Below the pieces are notes generated by a model. It made no database searches, was not told the origin of the DNA, and saw nothing but the letters and a program-made list of their open reading frames with translations. A stretch of DNA of 64,000 bases, taken from NCBI GenBank assembly GCA_024180945.1, contig JAKSGN010000006.1, positions 3,410,001 through 3,474,000 of the forward strand, written 5' to 3'. Origin of the DNA: Macrophomina tecta. Its lineage: Eukaryota > Ascomycota > Dothideomycetes > Botryosphaeriales > Botryosphaeriaceae. Within the stretch, counting starts at the first letter, position 1; each line of letters opens with the position of its first letter. Shown here piece by piece: positions 45,058 to 56,100 of the stretch. Made by a program: the position numbers and the translations under genes.

Positions 45058-47011
45058 TTTTGCGGAGGAGGGTGTTTGTGGAGCGTGGAGAAGGACCCGC
45101 GCCGGTCATGGCAAAATATATAGGCGTGGACTGCCCCTCAATCACTTATTCATGCTTTTTATGGGGAGGGCTGCCGCGCGCGCGCACACACCGCCGAGTG
45201 GAGATCAGAGCTGTCCTCCGCCCACGTCAGCCACAGTGCGCGCCCGGTTGCAGACCAGGCGGGTCCATGTGTCGCTGTCGGGAAAAGCTTAACGTGCTTG
45301 GTCGAGGCTTGATTGCCTCGCCTGCTCCCTGCTCCCTCCCGTTCTGCTTACTTGGGCTCTGTTCCACGCTGAGGCACACCAACATGTTGGAGCTGAGCCC
45401 GCTGCTCGGCCGTCGAGTCAAGCGCAGCCCTACACGGACTAGCCAGCTTGCTTTTGGGCTGCAGCGGCCGGCGCTGGACCTATGGCGTTCCGACAGCGCT
45501 CGTATGCGTGTGCCACATGAGACAATTCGGGGCGCGGAGGGGCTGTGACTGCTTTTGCGGCCGTCGTCAGCTCGGCCTGAAAATGGCTCCCCCTTGGTCC
45601 TCGAGTCTGCTAAAGTACATGAGCCTCCGAAAGTATTCCGCGCGAATTAATCTCCCAGTTTCGCATTTCCAGGCTGCATGCTCGAGCTTCCAAGTTCTTT
45701 GAACCCTAAGTGATCAACACCAAGGGGCTCCTTCGCTAATCGAGTTGCCGCGTTGCCTTGCAGATGACATCATCCAAATCAGGAGCATGCGTATTTAGCG
45801 CAACCTCCCTCGTATGCGAAGCCAGTCTCCAATAGCCAGGCCAACCCCCATTTTGAACCTTCATCGTCCTCCCTCTTCCAACATTGCTCGCAGCGGCAAA
45901 CATACCACAGCCAACACCCAACATTATCAATGCAAATACAGGTTGCCAGTTACCTACTTACAGCAAGGGCCACTGAAAACACTGGTGTATATGATGCTTA
46001 CCAATAAGGAATCATAGCAACTATGGAGTTATATATTGAGATAATCGCGCATAATCCCAACTGCAAATCGATTTAACTCCACGAGCACTTGATGAGCATC
46101 TTCGACCAGGTCGTCGCTCCAGCACGTCCTTGTCGGCAACTCTTTTAATTAGAGCCGAGAATTGGAATTGAAACCCGGCTCATAGTGGATCAAGGCTTGT
46201 ATACGCGCCAACTTTTTGTTGCAGAACCCGCTACTTAGAGATAGGTGCTGCAACTTAAGATCAAGACCGGCAAATTTCGCAGGTAATGATGGGTCCGAGC
46301 TGGCACTTCTTCAAAGCAACCAATCCACACCGACACCTCTGTGAGACGAGTGCTTCCGTAGCTGCTTGTGTAAAGACAACTGAGATGACCTTGTCATGGA
46401 TTGCCTTGTGAGTGAGTCAGCCTGTGCTGGCTCCTACCCTGTGAGGGCTTGTCTAGCGCCTTTGGAGTGCGGAACCGAACGGCGGGAGATCATCAACACC
46501 ACGAGGGGAAAATAGTTTATCTGAGATTGACTGGAGGCTCCTGCGTTGGCTAACTCCATTCGGCGGCTAGCCTTTGTTCTGGAATTTCTCAGCGGATGGG
46601 AGATCATACGACACGGGCGGTGGATCTCCAAAATCTTCCCAGGGCTGACCACTACATCCGCACGCCCGGCCTGCCGCATGCAGCCGCACGCTTCACATGC
46701 TCTTGGAGGATTCGATTTTAATTGGCCAATGGCTTTTCTCCGCAGTTTTGGTGCTCGGTTCAGGGTGGTGCTCTGGTGCCCCTGGTTCTCGAGTCGCGCT
46801 ACTGCCCTGGCAGGTAGTGCGTAGCGGCCGTTGAGAATGCGAAGATGTCATTGATGTCACCTTTGTGCAGTGCAGTGCTCTGCGCGTCATAGAATCCCTG
46901 ACTCCTCTGTGACCATAAAATGTACCTGCATGCGCACTCGTCCAGTCTGCAAGCAATTGCTGCATCAGCATGCTATCGAAAATCTTCCCATCTGTGGGAC
47001 GTCTCCCAGCA
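45058..47011. other. Divergent upstream region, no gene recognised
   Basis: About 1.95 kb between the aminotransferase and the 2H phosphoesterase. Possible TATA at 45117-45122. Short ORFs only. Confidence 0.45.
45117..45122 (-). promoter_or_regulatory. Possible TATA box of the aminotransferase gene
   Basis: TATATA on the minus strand about 60 bases upstream of the ATG at 45057. Close to the start codon, so the 5' leader would be short. Confidence 0.35.
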
Positions 47012-47722
47012 ATGGCGCACAGTGCCATCTCTTACTCGCAAGCTCTCTCGGGACGCCAAAAGACCTCTCCGACAGCCACCCCGGCGCAACCTCAGCCAAC
47101 TTCGATTGTCGTGTCTGAGGGTAGCATACGTGCTTACACGAAAGCGAACCCATTGGACCGGAACCGTAAAGCTGACCATCGCCCGCGGACATCTCATGAT
47201 GAGGCGAACGTGTACGTCTTAACTCTGAACACGACACCCTCGCTCAGCAACCCACTGACGGCACTGCGCGACAAACATTTTCCGGTTCATCTCAACCACA
47301 CGCCTGCGCACCTGACCATGTTTCACGCGCTGCCGGGATCGGAGAGGGACGGCATAGTTGCGGTGCTCGAGGAACTCTGTCGAAACATCTGGCCGTTCAA
47401 AGTGACGACGGGTGCTCCGTTCCGACTGAAACGAGGAGTGGGCATCAGCGTGGCACAGGGCTTGGAGGACGCGCAACGCGTGCACCGCGAGCTCCAGCAG
47501 CGTTGGTCAGGCATCCTCAGCGCGCAGGACTCGCAGAGCTGGCGACCGCACTGGACGATCCAGAACAAGGTGGACGAGGAAGTCGTGGCTGCGAAGACGA
47601 TGGACGAGGTGCAGACCGAGTTCCAGGGAGCCGAGGGCACGGCAGATGGCGTTGTTCTGTTCCTCTACGACAAGGGTCGGTGGAGGTATGAGAGCCATTT
47701 CGAGTTTGGCCGCAGCAAATAA
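47012..47722 (+). CDS. 2H phosphoesterase superfamily protein (2'-5' RNA ligase-like)
   Basis: Single exon, 236 residues from the ATG at 47012; an in-frame ATG at 46970 would add 14 residues, and both contexts are acceptable. The two signature HxT motifs are H100-L-T102 (HLTMFHALPG) and H180-W-T182 (RPHWTIQNKV), about 80 residues apart as the family requires. The domain begins at about residue 66 (ANVYVLTLN) after a polar, Pro/Thr-rich N-terminus. Enzymes of this superfamily cleave or join 2'-5' or cyclic phosphate bonds in RNA or nucleotides; fungal relatives of this type are little studied. It is probably cytosolic or nuclear. Confidence 0.88.
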   Translation: MAHSAISYSQALSGRQKTSPTATPAQPQPTSIVVSEGSIRAYTKANPLDRNRKADHRPRTSHDEANVYVLTLNTTPSLSNPLTALRDKHFPVHLNHTPAHLTMFHALPGSERDGIVAVLEELCRNIWPFKVTTGAPFRLKRGVGISVAQGLEDAQRVHRELQQRWSGILSAQDSQSWRPHWTIQNKVDEEVVAAKTMDEVQTEFQGAEGTADGVVLFLYDKGRWRYESHFEFGRSK

Positions 47723-48456
47723 AAAGGCACAGACAGGTAATTAAGATGTGCCCTGGGCTGCTTGTTTCAGCGACGCCCTTGCGGCAGGGACGACTCCCAC
47801 GGCTCATGGTACAAGTGACCACATGACGATGATGCGCACGCTTTGCGGCGGCCTCCGGGCTGGCCAGGTCAGGCGGTACGACGTGCGACTGCTGCGCGCT
47901 CGTATGGGGCCGCGGTGCCCTGTCCGGGCGGTGGCGCGTTCCTCTCCACGTGTGTGTAACTCTGCAATGCCGCTCGCGCTCGGCGCCCCGGCGGAGGCAA
48001 CGTTTCGACTGAGCCCGGGGGTCTCGTGATGCTGGGACGACGAGGGCAGGGCGGTGGCCATGGTTTAGGCGGAGTTGCGGCGGGCTCGGCCCTGGAAATA
48101 GTGCGCGTCGTATGCAAGCGCAGTGGCTGAGAGGGCAAGGGCATTGGCAGCGGGGAGTGGACAGAGGGCGCGGAACGTTGATCCTTTGCTTTGGGCTGGG
48201 CGCGCAGGGGCCTCTTCGTGGTAAACCTAGGGGGAATTGCACAGTGGAGTCCCATTGCTGACCGGGACTCTCCACCGTGGCCTCTCTCTTGTGCTATTAA
48301 CTGACGCATACTCCTTCCTGCTCTGCTCACTGACCTCCTCGACTTCTTCCTCCCCGACTCAATTCCCCCATCCGCGCTCTTCTCCCTCACTCTCGCTACC
48401 AGTCCGCTCGTTCGCGCAGCTTGCCTTCCCCGCGTCCGCCGCACCTCCTTAGAAAA
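47723..48456. promoter_or_regulatory. 3' flank of the phosphoesterase and upstream region of MPG1
   Basis: 734 bases. The 170 bases before MPG1 are strongly C/T-rich (about 48300-48440), a common fungal promoter/leader feature of highly expressed genes. ORFs on the minus strand here are shadows. Confidence 0.4.
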
Positions 48457-49804
48457 ATGAAAGGTAAGCAGTCGGATTCCAATCCGCGAGACTCTACTGA
48501 CCCACGCTCGCCATGCAGCTCTTATTCTTGTTGGCGGGTTTGGCACCCGTTTGCGCCCTCTCGTGCGTTTTTCTCCGCCGCCGCGAGGCTGGCCGCTATG
48601 CGCTCACCGCGGGCACGCCATTGACATATTGCGCAGACCCTCACGTTGCCGAAGCCGCTGGTCGAGTTCGCCAACAAGCCCATGATCCTGCACCAGGTCG
48701 AGAGCCTGGCTGCAGCGGGCGTCACCGATATTGTCCTTGCCGTCAACTATAGACCGGAGATCATGACCGCCGCGCTGAAGAAGGTCAGGACCCACCGAAT
48801 GACGAGGCGCATGCGCCGTTTGACGAGACAACCCGGCTGACGGCATGGTTTGTAGTATGAGGAGCAGTACAACGTTCGCATCGAGTTCAGCGTCGAAAAC
48901 GAGCCCCTGGGCACAGCAGGCCCGCTGAAGCTGGCCGAGAAGATTCTTGGCAAGGATGATTCGCCCTTCTTCGTGCTCAACTCCGACGTTATCTGCGACT
49001 ACCCGTTCAAGCAGCTCGCCGAATTCCACAAAGCACACGGTGATGAGGGTACCATAGTTGTCACGAAGGTTGAGGAGCCGTCCAAGTACGGTGTGGTAGT
49101 GCACAAGCCCGGCCAGACCTCGCGCATCGACCGCTTCGTTGAGAAGCCCGTCGAGTTCGTCGGCAACCGCATCAACGCGGGCATCTACATCCTGAACCCC
49201 TCGGTGCTGAATCGCATTGAGCTGCGCCCCACCTCAATCGAGCAGGAGACCTTCCCCGCCATCTGCAAGGACGGCTTGCTGCATTCCTTCGACCTCGAGG
49301 GCTTCTGGATGGACGTCGGACAGCCCAAGGACTTCCTCGCCGGAACCTGCCTCTACCTCTCCTCCCTTGCCAAGAAGGGCTCGAAGGAGCTCACTCCCAA
49401 CAGCGAGCCGTACGTCTACGGTGGTAACGTCATGGTCGACCCCACCGCAACCATTGGCAAGAACTGCCGCATTGGCCCTAACGTGACCATTGGACCCAAC
49501 GTCGTCGTTGGCGACGGTGTTAGGCTACAGCGCTGCGTTTTGCTCGCTGGAAGCAAGATCAAGGATCACGCATGGGTCAAGTCCACCATCGTTGGCTGGA
49601 ACAGCTCTGTTGGAAAGTGGGCAAGATTGGAGAACGTGACCGTATTGGGCGACGACGTCTCCATCGGCGACGAGATTTACGTCAACGGAGGCTCCATTCT
49701 GCCCCACAAGTCCATCAAGCAGAACATTGACGGTAAGCTCCACAACCAAATGCCAGGGTTGCAGTTTTCTAACTTCCCAACCAGTTCCGGCTATTATTAT
49801 GTAA
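48457..49804 (+). CDS. mpg1: GDP-mannose pyrophosphorylase (mannose-1-phosphate guanylyltransferase)
   Basis: Five exons: 48457-48463 (7 nt), 48519-48562, 48637-48783, 48856-49732, 49785-49804 (20 nt); 364 residues, close to the 361 of yeast Mpg1/Psa1. Introns are 55, 74, 72 and 52 nt. The enzyme makes GDP-mannose from GTP and mannose-1-phosphate, the donor for N- and O-mannosylation, GPI anchors and wall mannan. Splicing builds the nucleotidyltransferase signature [17 protein letters not shown] from three exons. Further motifs: [37 protein letters not shown]. The C-terminal half is a left-handed beta-helix of hexapeptide repeats ([22 protein letters not shown]). The last short exon supplies the canonical C-terminus VPAIIM. 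Identification is firm; it is essential in yeast. Confidence 0.97.
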
Positions 49805-51193
49805 CCTGCGGCTCGCGCTTGCATCTCAAAACAAGTCCCCGGCACAGTTTAAGATTCGTTCCAACCCAGCCCGATCGGACACATAACGACTTTAATACCC
49901 CTACATTCTCAATAACCTATTTTTCTTCAAAACAACCTTTAAACATGGCCGGAATTTTCGCTTGGCTTACCACTTTGAAGCGGCCATGGAGTCTTATCAT
50001 CCACCACACTTGTGGTATGGCTGCTTTTACACCGGCGTGCGGCGTCCGACTAACAGATGACCGCGAGAGAAAAAGGAAAAAGCATATTCCACAGACCCGA
50101 GTTTTCTTCACACCATGATTCACCATTGGGGGAACATTTGTAGTTTTTCTCATCTTCCCATGGTTAGGGGGTTTTCAACGGCAAATGCATGGACAAGGGG
50201 TAGGGACGAATTCCAACTGAAAGCGGGAAGTCATCATCATGTGAGATTGCGCTTTTATGTATTGCATGGCTTTTTTCTTTTTTTTTTTTTCCCTACTTCT
50301 TCCTCTTTCTCTCGATTTGCATGCACCACAGAATTTTTTTTTTTTTGGTTGACGAATGTCTAAGCGGTTGATGAAGAAAGAAGAATGCGTGTGGGCTTTT
50401 TATTTCTTTTCGCCTCTTTTATTTCGCGAGAGAGGCATGGGAATGGTGATTGAAATGCTTGAATTGATAACAACTCTCATACCTCTGCGGGAAAATGCTA
50501 CAAAATCTCAACTCCTCCAACCTCTTTGTGCGACATTACTCCCTTAGTGATACTGACGATTTCTGGACTATCCGAGCCTTACTCGTGGCCTGAGACCCGA
50601 GTGATCGGGCCCGAGTTGGTGAAGTGCTACAGGGGCCCGCCATTAGCTTACATTCCTCCGGCCAGATGACCGGATTCCTCGCCTTAACTGGCTGCTGTTT
50701 GGTAGTACCCTTTTCTGCCACGGCAAAACTGTGAGATTTTTGGCCAGGGATTCGCGGGCCGAGCCATTAATTTCCAATACTTCGGACAAGTCCATGGTAG
50801 TGCTAGGGTTAGCTCGGGACGGTGATGGTGAGGAGATTGTGGAGTGACGGTGCAACCACGAGCGAAACTCGATCGTGAGCGCAACCGGATAGATTGTCAA
50901 AAGTCTTATCTAATGCATTGCAGAGGCGTACCTACATCTTCGCCCTTGTAAAGATGATCAACCAGGAGATTATAAACTGGAATGACTCAAACTCCAGCCC
51001 ATTCTTCCAAACTTTTGAGCTGCAAGAACCCCATCGATTCAGAGACGGGCCGGCTGGATCGCCACTATCCACTAAATACTCCCGGCGTAGGGACCGCTGG
51101 TACATACTATGGAGATCGAAGCAATCGTTCGGATGGGAATGCGCTGACAAGATGTAGAGTATTCACACCTATGCTCGCTCCCAATCTCCTAAA

Positions 51194-51230
<37 letters not shown>

Positions 51231-51428
51231 TCCAGAATATGCTCGGTGGTGAGTTGCACTTCCGTGAGCTTCGTCTCCATGAATCACCCCAGGACTATAC
51301 CAGAAATGCCGAGCAGATTATTTTCCTCTGCTTCAAGCAGTCGCGCACTAAACATTGCTCCTCCACTACCAACGCCGTCCTAAATCTTGTTGCACCACGC
51401 CTTTTCCAGCTTTGGGCTTTCATTCTCT
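49805..51428. other. Convergent 3' flanks with T runs and a TAG microsatellite
   Basis: 1.6 kb between the MPG1 stop (+) and the SRP40 stop (-). T runs at about 50277-50291 and 50333-50346 follow MPG1 on its own strand. A trinucleotide repeat lies at 51194-51230. No gene recognised. Confidence 0.5.
51194..51230 (+). repeat. Microsatellite (TAG)12
   Basis: About twelve uninterrupted TAG units, 200 bases beyond the SRP40 stop codon and thus perhaps within its 3' UTR or just past it. Confidence 0.95.
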
Positions 51429-52613
51429 CTAGTCGTCGAACTTGATACCGTTGATCTTGTTGGTGTCGATCAAGCCGCCCCTGTAGCTGCCCCTCTTGCC
51501 CTTGTTCTTCTCCTTGGTGAAGCCCTTGCCCTTGGTGACAATCAGCTTCTCGTGGGCACGCTGCGCATAGTCGTATGGCACGTAGGCATTGCTGGCGAAC
51601 TTGGGATCGACCTTGATATCCTTGGGGATGCGGCTAAAGGGCTCATTTGTCTTCTTGGCGCGCTTGTTGCCGGCGTCGCCGCTTGGGGTGCTCATGCCGG
51701 AGACGGGGTTGCTGGGGGTGTCGGTGCCCGAGGCATCCCGTTTGCGCTTGTTGGCAGGGGTGGCGTTAGCAGCGGACGAGTCGCTGACCATGGTATCGCT
51801 GCTGCTGCCTGGGCTGCTTTCATCCTGCTTGATGTCCTTCTTTTCTTTTTTGAGAGCCCTCTTGCTGCTCTTCTTCTTGTCTTCGTCGGAATCAGAATCG
51901 GAGGAAGAGGACGAATCGCTATCCGAGTCAGAATCGGAGTCGGAGTCCGAGTCCGAGTCGGAAGAAGCGGAAGCCGCGCTCTTGCTGCTGCCAGAGGAGC
52001 TGCTGGAGGAGCTGCTGGAGGAGCTGCTGGAGGAGCTGCTGGAGGAGCTGGACGAGGAAGAAGAACTGGAGGAGCTGCTTGAACTACTTGATGATGACGA
52101 CGAGGCGCTGGCCGCGGAAGCCTCTGATTTCGCGTCAGAGTCCGAGTCCGAATCGCTGTCGCTGTCGGTGCTCTCGTCATCCGAGCTCGAGGAAGAGTCG
52201 TCGCTGCTGTCCGAAGAACTGGCTTCCTTCTTCGCCTTCTTCTTAGGCGGCTCATCCTCGCTATCGCTGTCGCTGTCGTCGGAGCTATCGCTCTCAGTGC
52301 TGGAGTCTGGGTCCGCCTGCTTAGCCTTGCCATTCTCCTCGCGGAGCTCAGCATCAAGTTCGCGATCTTCTTCCCATTCTTCGACAAGATCGACAAGGTT
52401 TGGCTTCCCCTTCGCCGCGCTCTTCCATGTCGTGTCGCGCTTGGTGGCTTCTGACTGGAACTCTTCAGCAGCCTTTTCGTAACCGTGCTCTACCAGGAAG
52501 CTGTTGACGAGATCGAGTACGGCGGCCGGAACTTTGGGGTAGTTCTTAGACTTCGAATCGGGCTTCGACTTCGTGACCTTGGCGGCCGGCTTCGCGCTCT
52601 TGTTCTTGGCCAT
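51429..52613 (-). CDS. SRP40: Nucleolar SRP40/Nopp140-like protein
   Basis: Single exon, 394 residues from the ATG at 52613 (MAKNKSAKPAAK). The N-terminus has a LisH-like helix pair, VLDLVNSFLVEHGYEKAAEEF (about residues 31-51). The centre is a long Ser/Asp/Glu region with a run of more than 40 Ser, typical of casein-kinase-phosphorylated nucleolar chaperones. The C-terminal SRP40 domain is clear: FSRIPKDIKVDPKFASNAYV, then AQRAHEKLIVTKGKGFTKEKNK and GSYRGGLID. Yeast Srp40 and vertebrate Nopp140 assist snoRNP assembly and traffic in the nucleolus; the same role is inferred. It diverges from SEC3 across 524 bases. The Ser run is partly encoded by a perfect 12-base repeat. Confidence 0.93.
   Translation of the reverse strand: MAKNKSAKPAAKVTKSKPDSKSKNYPKVPAAVLDLVNSFLVEHGYEKAAEEFQSEATKRDTTWKSAAKGKPNLVDLVEEWEEDRELDAELREENGKAKQADPDSSTESDSSDDSDSDSEDEPPKKKAKKEASSSDSSDDSSSSSDDESTDSDSDSDSDSDAKSEASAASASSSSSSSSSSSSSSSSSSSSSSSSSSSSSSSSSSSSSGSSKSAASASSDSDSDSDSDSDSDSDSSSSSDSDSDEDKKKSSKRALKKEKKDIKQDESSPGSSSDTMVSDSSAANATPANKRKRDASGTDTPSNPVSGMSTPSGDAGNKRAKKTNEPFSRIPKDIKVDPKFASNAYVPYDYAQRAHEKLIVTKGKGFTKEKNKGKRGSYRGGLIDTNKINGIKFDD
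52000..52047 (+). repeat. Coding tandem repeat, four copies of a 12-base unit
   Basis: Four perfect CTGCTGGAGGAG units, which on the minus strand encode Ser-Ser-Ser-Ser within the SRP40 serine run. A multiple of three, so copy change keeps the frame. Confidence 0.9.
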
Positions 52614-53137
52614 TTTTGGAGGGAATGCGCGACGTGGACGGATGATTGGCGTGTTGTTGGAGAGAGAAAAAAAATTGGAGGCGTTGGAAGCTTCCAAAAT
52701 TCTGGCTGGAGGAACAGGGATCAGACACAATCCAAACCCAAGGCGGCTAGGCCCATGTCGCGGAAGCCACGACCCCGGCAGCAAGCCGCTGCCACTGGGC
52801 GAAGCAGCAGAGTACACGGCAGCTTGCCTTCAGGCACACGCAACGCTGCCGCCGTAGCATTCTCTCTCTGCAAAGCCTGCTCACGTCGCCCCCGAGCGCA
52901 TCCCCCGTCCACGCGAAGTCCAGCGCTCGTCCCGCGCCCGCTCCACCACCGCTTGTCCGCCGCCAATCGCCCGGGGGGAGGGGCCCATCGCCGCTCCGTA
53001 TCCATGCCTGCGTCAGACACCTAACACCACTTCCGCCCAAGCAGACAATGAACCAGACGCTCTCGACGCTCCCTTAAGTCAGCGCTCTCTTACCCAGCCC
53101 GCTTCCGTCGACCCTCTACTCGCTCTCTCCGCCCGCC
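52614..53137. promoter_or_regulatory. Divergent promoter region of SRP40 and SEC3
   Basis: 524 bases between divergent ATGs. The SEC3 side is C/T-rich (about 53060-53137). An A-rich stretch (AGAGAAAAAAAATT) lies at 52661-52674 near the SRP40 start. No classical TATA box seen. Confidence 0.45.
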
Positions 53138-56100
53138 ATGAACGGCGCTCGCGCCCACAACCCCAACGGCTCCGGCTCAAGTGGGCGGCCCAGCGAAGAT
53201 GGTCGCGGCCCACGACCGCCGCCTGGCGCTGCTGGCAATGGCCGCGCGGAAAAATATGAAGACGAGAAGAGGAGGATCATCGAGAGTTGCTTCAGCAAGA
53301 TGGATCCTAACGGAGCTTGTACGCGCGTTGCAATCTGTCGTTCCCCTCTCTCGTGGGCATTGGGCTGACACAGCCACCACAGTATCCGAGTCCTATATCA
53401 CACACCTACGCGTAACAGAAGATGCTGCCCACCCGCAGAGCCCCCCGCCGCCTAATTCGCCCCCACAAAATAAAAAACCCCGTGTCATCATTATCGCTGT
53501 GCGGAGTTCAGGCAGAGTCCGCATCCACAAAGCTCGTGAAAACGCCAATGGCTCGTTTTCGATTGGCAAGACATGGCACATGGAAGATCTATCGTCGGTC
53601 GAATCGTTTGCAAACTCTGCTGCTGCCACGCCGGAGCAGCAAGCGCGCAAGGAATGGGCGGGGCCGACAGGTTTTATAGTGACGCTTGCGAAGCCGTACT
53701 ACTGGCAGGCAAACTCACCCAAGGAGAAGGATTTCTTCATCAACAGTTTGATCAAGATATTTGGGAAATACACCTCGGGCAAGATACCGCAACTGATTGG
53801 GTTCAGCCAAAAGGAAATGGACCTGATCTTGCGCCCTCCGACAGGCCAGGGTCCAAGGGGTCCTGCCGGCCAGGTTCAAGGTCCACCTGGAAAACTACCG
53901 CCTGCCAGCCCTGGCGGTCCACGGCCCCCGCCTTCACGCTCTGGGGAATCACCCAACCGTCGTCCTGTAGGAGGCCAGCCTGGTCCGCCTGGTGCGCCAG
54001 GAGCGTCTGGTGATGGTGGTCCACCACGGCCCCTGCAACCGAGGAGTCGACCTGGCACTGCTGGTGATGACAGAGATAGGTCGGGTTCAAGAGGCCCGCC
54101 CTCTCGTGGAGGTGACCTTCCCCCAGGTCTACCAAATCCTCGAGATCCAAACAGGCAACCGCCACAGCCCAGACCGCAACCGTCGCGAGAGCTTCGAAAG
54201 CCACCAAGCAGAGAGCAGATGCGGCCCCGCCCGAGTCAAGAGCAGTTCAGACCAACACCTCCTCCCGTGCCACCTGGACAATCCCCTTCACTTACCTCTG
54301 CCCATCTTACGCCTCAATCGTCCCACTCTGAATTCTCCCAGAGGCCCACGTCACCTATCCGTGAGCGTACTCCTAAATTACCTTTACAAATACCTCAAGC
54401 GAGCCCAGGAAGACAGAGAGACTACGCCAAGTCTCCTGTCGATAGACCAAATGATTTTCCTAGGTCTCCCATTGATAGAGCGAGGTCTCCGATCGAGAGA
54501 AGACCCGATGATGCCAGCTCAATGGAGGGCTCAGTGCTTGCAAGCTCAACTTACGATAGATTTGCGCCCAACGGAGCTAGGAGAGACGCTTCCCCACAGG
54601 GTTTGCGACCGAACACGTCCCACAGCAACATGTCAAGGAGTGAAGAAAACGTTGGTGATCAACCCATGGATGCACCGCCGGAACGCAGACGGCCGCCCAT
54701 GCTTACCCCTGCTGCGTCACGTGGTCTCAGCTCCTCTGATGGCCCAAAGTCTCCGCGTTATGAGGACGTTCCGCCAGCACTCAGATCGCCACGTCCCCCA
54801 CCTTCGAGAGATGGGCCTCCCGCCGTTGCACCGAGTACGATTGATGGACCTAGGGGCCTGCCTGGATCTTTCTTCCCGTCGGACACAAATTTGTCGACGA
54901 AAAATAACAATGCTGGCCCTGAACCTACGAATGGTGCTAGTCCTGTTGAGCAACCCAAAGAACCGGAGCCGGCACCCGTGGAACCTGAATCTGTACCTGA
55001 ACCTGAACCTGAACCCGCTCCTGAAGAACCTGAACCCCGAGAGCCCACGCCTGAGCCTACGCCTGAGCCTACGCCAGAGCCGACACCTGAACCTGTTGCA
55101 GCTGAAGCACCGCCGTCGCCTGCCGCCAGGCCCCCATCCAGGAAGGAGGAAGAACCAACGCCGGAGTCCTCGAAACCAGGTCTTGGTCCCATGATTATGA
55201 AGAAGAAGCTAGATATGACAGCGATAGAAAGAGGAGCAGATGGAAAGCCAAATATGGCCGACGTGTTGCGCAAAGCAGCTAACGCTTACGGCGCATTCAA
55301 GCCACGTGCTGGTGGTGCGGCACAAAAATTCAAGGCTGCTTTGGCGGATGCGCCTTCGGAGCAAAAGCCGGACGGTATCACTGGAGTCTTCAACGCTCCT
55401 TCTTTGAACAGACAGCAAACCGATGATAGCACGAAGGCTGAAACCCCAAAGGTCATGGAGGCTCCTGAATTTCCAGCGCCAGAGACCAAACCCGAGCCGA
55501 AGCCGGAGGAGCCGCTGCCAGTTGCCGAGAAGGCTGAGGAACCTCATCTTCCAGGCCTTATAGTTTCTGCACCTACGACTGGTCCCGAGCCTACGGAGCC
55601 TCCAGCAGGAGAGGACGCGCGTCGATCGCCCAGCCCAGATGGCAAACGCGGCAAATCACCGGAAGATATTCGCCGGCAAAGAAGACGGTCTAACCAGCAG
55701 GCTAAGTATCTTGCTTCTCTCGGACTGGATGCAAGCGTCCTGGATATCAGAGGTCTCGAGATCGAGTCTATTCTTTCTGATTTTGGATGGGGCAGCGCTG
55801 GCATGCAGCCCAAAAAGCTCGATGCCTTTGAAGCTGATCTGAAGCGTGAGATTGCTCGAGTTGAGGCAGGAAGCTGGTTGAACAACACAGATCACAATGA
55901 CGAGAGGGTGGAGGCTGTTGAGAAGATGCTCGACAAAGTCATTAACGAGTGCGACGAGCTCGAAGGTCTGTTGACTCTGTACAACGTTGAGTTGAGCAGT
56001 CTCAATGACGATATCGCTTTCATCGAGGCGCAAAGTCAGGGTCTTCAAGTGCAGACGGCCAACCAGAAGCTGCTGCATTCAGAGCTCCAGAAGTTGGTGG

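Noticed and set aside
51589..52482. Plus-strand 297-residue Leu/Glu/Ser-rich ORF
   Set aside because: Antisense shadow of the SRP40 Ser/Asp tract; the minus strand carries the clear SRP40 C-terminal domain.
53992..55194. 400-residue plus-strand ORF in another frame of SEC3
   Set aside because: Lies entirely inside the SEC3 linker exon; composition is that of a shifted Pro/Arg-rich frame.
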